From Desulfobacterales bacterium (lineage in GTDB: Bacteria; Desulfobacterota; Desulfobacteria; Desulfobacterales; Desulfosalsimonadaceae): a stretch of DNA of 8,066 nucleotides. The notes under the pieces were generated by a model. The model had not been told where the DNA came from and searched no databases. It was given only the letters and a program-made list of their open reading frames with translations. Positions 6,573-8,066 of this stretch are shown here, piece after piece; the first letter of the stretch is position 1; every line of letters starts with the position of its first letter. Where the stretch lies: assembly GCA_007127175.1 (NCBI GenBank), contig SKZX01000131.1, positions 1 through 8,066 of the forward strand, read 5' to 3'. Position numbers and translations under genes: made by a program.

Positions 6573-7745
6573 ATGTCAGAAAGATTCCTCATTCAACCGG
6601 ATCTGGATTTTGTAAAGGATATACGGGCGCTTGGCGGCGAGACGCTCAAAAAATGCTATCAATGCGCAACCTGTTCGGTGGCCTGCCCCATCGCACCGGA
6701 CAACAAGCCGTTCCCCAGAAAGGAAATGATTGCCGCATCCTGGGGGCTTAAGGACAAGCTGGTCTCCAGCCCGGACGTATGGCTGTGCCACAACTGCGGT
6801 GACTGCACGTCCCAGTGCCCCAGGGGCGCCAATCCCGGCGACGTGATGGCGGCCATCCGGGCCAAGGCCATTGATCATTACGCGGTGCCCCAGTCCGTGT
6901 CCAAAGCGGTCAATGACCCGAAAATGCTGCCCTTGCTGGCGATTCTGCCCGCAATCGTGTTTCTCGTGGTAGGCCTGGTACTCCAATGGCTCCCCACAGG
7001 CAGCTTCGAATTTCTTAATTTTTCCCCCCAGCGCGGGGATGCAGGCCAGATCGTCCACAGCAATTTCTTTTCCCACTGGCTGGTGGACATCATTTTTATT
7101 CCCCTTTCAATCTGGGCCGTGGCGATTTTTGCCCTTGCCCTGAAACGGTTTGTCGCTGACATTCATGCAAACGCGCTGGCAGAAGGGAAAACAAAAAAGG
7201 AAAAAATCGAGTTCAAGCCTTTCCTGGCGTCACTTGTCCGCGTTATTCCCGACATTCTGAAACACAAGAAATTCTCCCAGTGCGGAGAGAACAACAACCG
7301 GGCCACACCGCACATGATGGTCCTGTTTTCCTTTATCGCCCTGGCCATCGTGACAGGTGTATTCTTCGTTCACCTCTATATCCTCGGCTGGCACGGCCCG
7401 TACCCCCAGATACACCCGTTCAAGATTCTTGCCAACATAGCCGGGGTTGCACTGATCGTTGGCGGCATCATGCTCTACAAGCAGCGCCTTGACAAAACGG
7501 ATGAATTGTCCACCTACAAGGACTGGTACCTGCTCTGGATCGTCATCGGCCTGGGTGTCACCGGTATGCTGGCCCAGTTTACCCGTTTGGCCGGTTTTGA
7601 ATTTTTGACGTACCTGATATACTTCATCCACCTGATGTTCGTTTTTCACCTGTTCGCATTTCTGCCGTTTTCAAAGCTTGCCCACCTGGTATACAGGACT
7701 GTGGCCATGGCTTATAATGATTATTCCGAGCGGGAATCAAAATAA
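6573..7745 (+). CDS. qmoC: QmoC, HdrC-like iron-sulfur protein fused to HdrE-like cytochrome b membrane subunit
   Basis: Membrane subunit of QmoABC; it is the part expected to oxidise menaquinol and pass electrons to QmoA/QmoB and so to APS reductase. The N-terminal HdrC-like domain (1-100) has two 4Fe-4S motifs: C28/C31/C34/C38-P and C72/C75/C78/C82-P. The C-terminal HdrE-like domain has six hydrophobic segments, roughly 118-140, 168-191, 246-270, 282-302, 318-338 and 342-366. Histidines in or near these (H162, H168, H247, H281, H353, H359) are candidates for the two b-type haem ligands known for the complex; exact pairing is not visible. The 390 residues are a normal full length. No signal peptide is seen, which fits the iron-sulfur domain staying in the cytoplasm. 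AGGAGGG (6560-6566), 6 bases before the ATG, fixes the start. It stands 122 bases after qmoB beyond a strong hairpin but before the next terminator, so it should share the qmoAB transcript. Confidence 0.96.
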   Translation: MSERFLIQPDLDFVKDIRALGGETLKKCYQCATCSVACPIAPDNKPFPRKEMIAASWGLKDKLVSSPDVWLCHNCGDCTSQCPRGANPGDVMAAIRAKAIDHYAVPQSVSKAVNDPKMLPLLAILPAIVFLVVGLVLQWLPTGSFEFLNFSPQRGDAGQIVHSNFFSHWLVDIIFIPLSIWAVAIFALALKRFVADIHANALAEGKTKKEKIEFKPFLASLVRVIPDILKHKKFSQCGENNNRATPHMMVLFSFIALAIVTGVFFVHLYILGWHGPYPQIHPFKILANIAGVALIVGGIMLYKQRLDKTDELSTYKDWYLLWIVIGLGVTGMLAQFTRLAGFEFLTYLIYFIHLMFVFHLFAFLPFSKLAHLVYRTVAMAYNDYSERESK

Positions 7746-7771
7746 CGTTCAGGATAAAGATTCATCATCAA

Positions 7772-7820
7772 CAGAAAAAGGGATGCCGGTGCTTTTGTCG
7801 GGTCCCTTTTTCTGGTTTTT
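7772..7820 (+). terminator. Intrinsic terminator of the qmoABC unit
   Basis: A perfect 12-bp inverted repeat (CAGAAAAAGGGA at 7772-7783, TCCCTTTTTCTG at 7803-7814) has a 19-base loop in which CCG (7786-7788) can pair with CGG (7799-7801). After one G come five T residues (7816-7820). It starts 26 bases after the qmoC stop codon. The A-rich left arm and the T-rich tail give the usual Rho-independent form. It implies that the qmo unit ends at qmoC and that no hdrBC or qmoD gene is co-transcribed directly behind it. Confidence 0.9.
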
Positions 7821-7863
7821 CTCCTCGCCTTTTAATGCCATCAACCGGAAAAAGTGAGCGGCC

Positions 7864-8066
7864 ATGTCTTTTCATTCCCGAGTGAGCACCGGCTGGGACA
7901 GCCTGGATACGATAATCGATGATCTGCGAAGGGGGGATAACGTCGTTTGGCAGGTCGATGCCCTCGATGATTATCAACGGCTGGCAAACCTTTTTGTCAA
8001 CCGAGCCCTTTCATCCGGGGAGAAAGTCGTTTATCTCCGTTTTGCCCGGCACATCCCGATACTGGC
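7864..8066 (+). CDS. N-terminal fragment of a KaiC/RecA-like-fold protein, possibly a PEP/pyruvate-binding-domain protein (3'-truncated)
   Basis: An open frame runs from ATG 7864 to the window end without a stop: 67 codons. An in-frame TGA at 7855-7857 makes this ATG the first possible ATG; the ribosome-binding site is weak (only GTGAG at 7854-7858). The peptide has STGWDSLD-x-IIDDLRRGDNVVWQVD (residues 8-33), like the opening of KaiC/RadA-type domains, where a 'TG...LD...GL..G' block precedes the P-loop. Here the Walker A lysine motif is absent: the sequence after G24-D25 is NVVWQVDALDDY. From memory, large deltaproteobacterial proteins annotated as PEP/pyruvate-binding (PEP synthase-like) begin in this way, but the diagnostic domains would lie beyond the window, so the name is a guess. 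That it is a real gene is supported by the open frame, its protein-like composition and its place after a terminator. No clear promoter is seen in 7821-7863, and no link to sulfate reduction is evident. Confidence 0.55.
   Translation, partial: MSFHSRVSTGWDSLDTIIDDLRRGDNVVWQVDALDDYQRLANLFVNRALSSGEKVVYLRFARHIPIL

Noticed and set aside
1..8066. CRISPR arrays, tRNA or rRNA genes, insertion sequences, phage or toxin-antitoxin genes
   Set aside because: None seen: there are no spaced direct repeats, no tRNA-like folds and no transposase or integrase motifs; the window is almost fully occupied by core sulfate-reduction genes.

Overview
This window carries the core of the dissimilatory sulfate reduction pathway, all on the + strand: the 3' part of aprB, all of aprA, then qmoA, qmoB and qmoC, and finally the first 67 codons of an unrelated downstream gene. 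AprBA reduces adenosine 5'-phosphosulfate (APS) to sulfite and AMP. QmoABC is the membrane complex thought to carry electrons from menaquinol to AprBA. A full QmoC, in which an HdrC-like iron-sulfur part is fused to an HdrE-like cytochrome b part, together with apr-qmo synteny, points to a Gram-negative sulfate reducer of the Desulfobacterota. A Desulfobacterales-type lineage is my best guess, inferred from gene order and protein style rather than from any search. Gram-positive sulfate reducers typically lack QmoC.

Layout: 1-330 is aprB, truncated at its 5' end by the window edge. Then 395-2374 is aprA, followed closely by a textbook intrinsic terminator (2404-2436). The 392-base stretch 2437-2828 has no credible gene; it ends in an AT-rich segment with a TATAAT box just before qmoA. 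Next come 2829-4103 qmoA and 4117-6450 qmoB, tightly coupled by a 13-base gap whose ribosome-binding site begins on the last base of the qmoA stop codon. A 122-base gap holding a strong two-part hairpin (6460-6518) separates qmoB from 6573-7745 qmoC. A second strong terminator (7772-7820) closes the qmo unit. At 7864 a new reading frame starts and runs off the window end.

Functionally, QmoC (two 4Fe-4S clusters plus a six-helix cytochrome b) should oxidise menaquinol in the membrane. QmoA and QmoB are HdrA-like flavoproteins; QmoB also carries a two-cluster ferredoxin domain and an MvhD-like C-terminus, and the two pass electrons on the cytoplasmic side. AprB relays electrons through its clusters to the FAD of AprA. 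The terminator after aprA and the promoter-like box before qmoA suggest that apr and qmo are separate transcription units although adjacent.

Nothing here is a clearly new system. The points most worth a second look are the qmoB-qmoC intercistronic hairpin, the complete loss of HdrA-type cysteines in the flavin domain of QmoB against their retention in QmoA, the non-coding aprA-qmoA spacer, and the unidentified truncated gene at the right edge.
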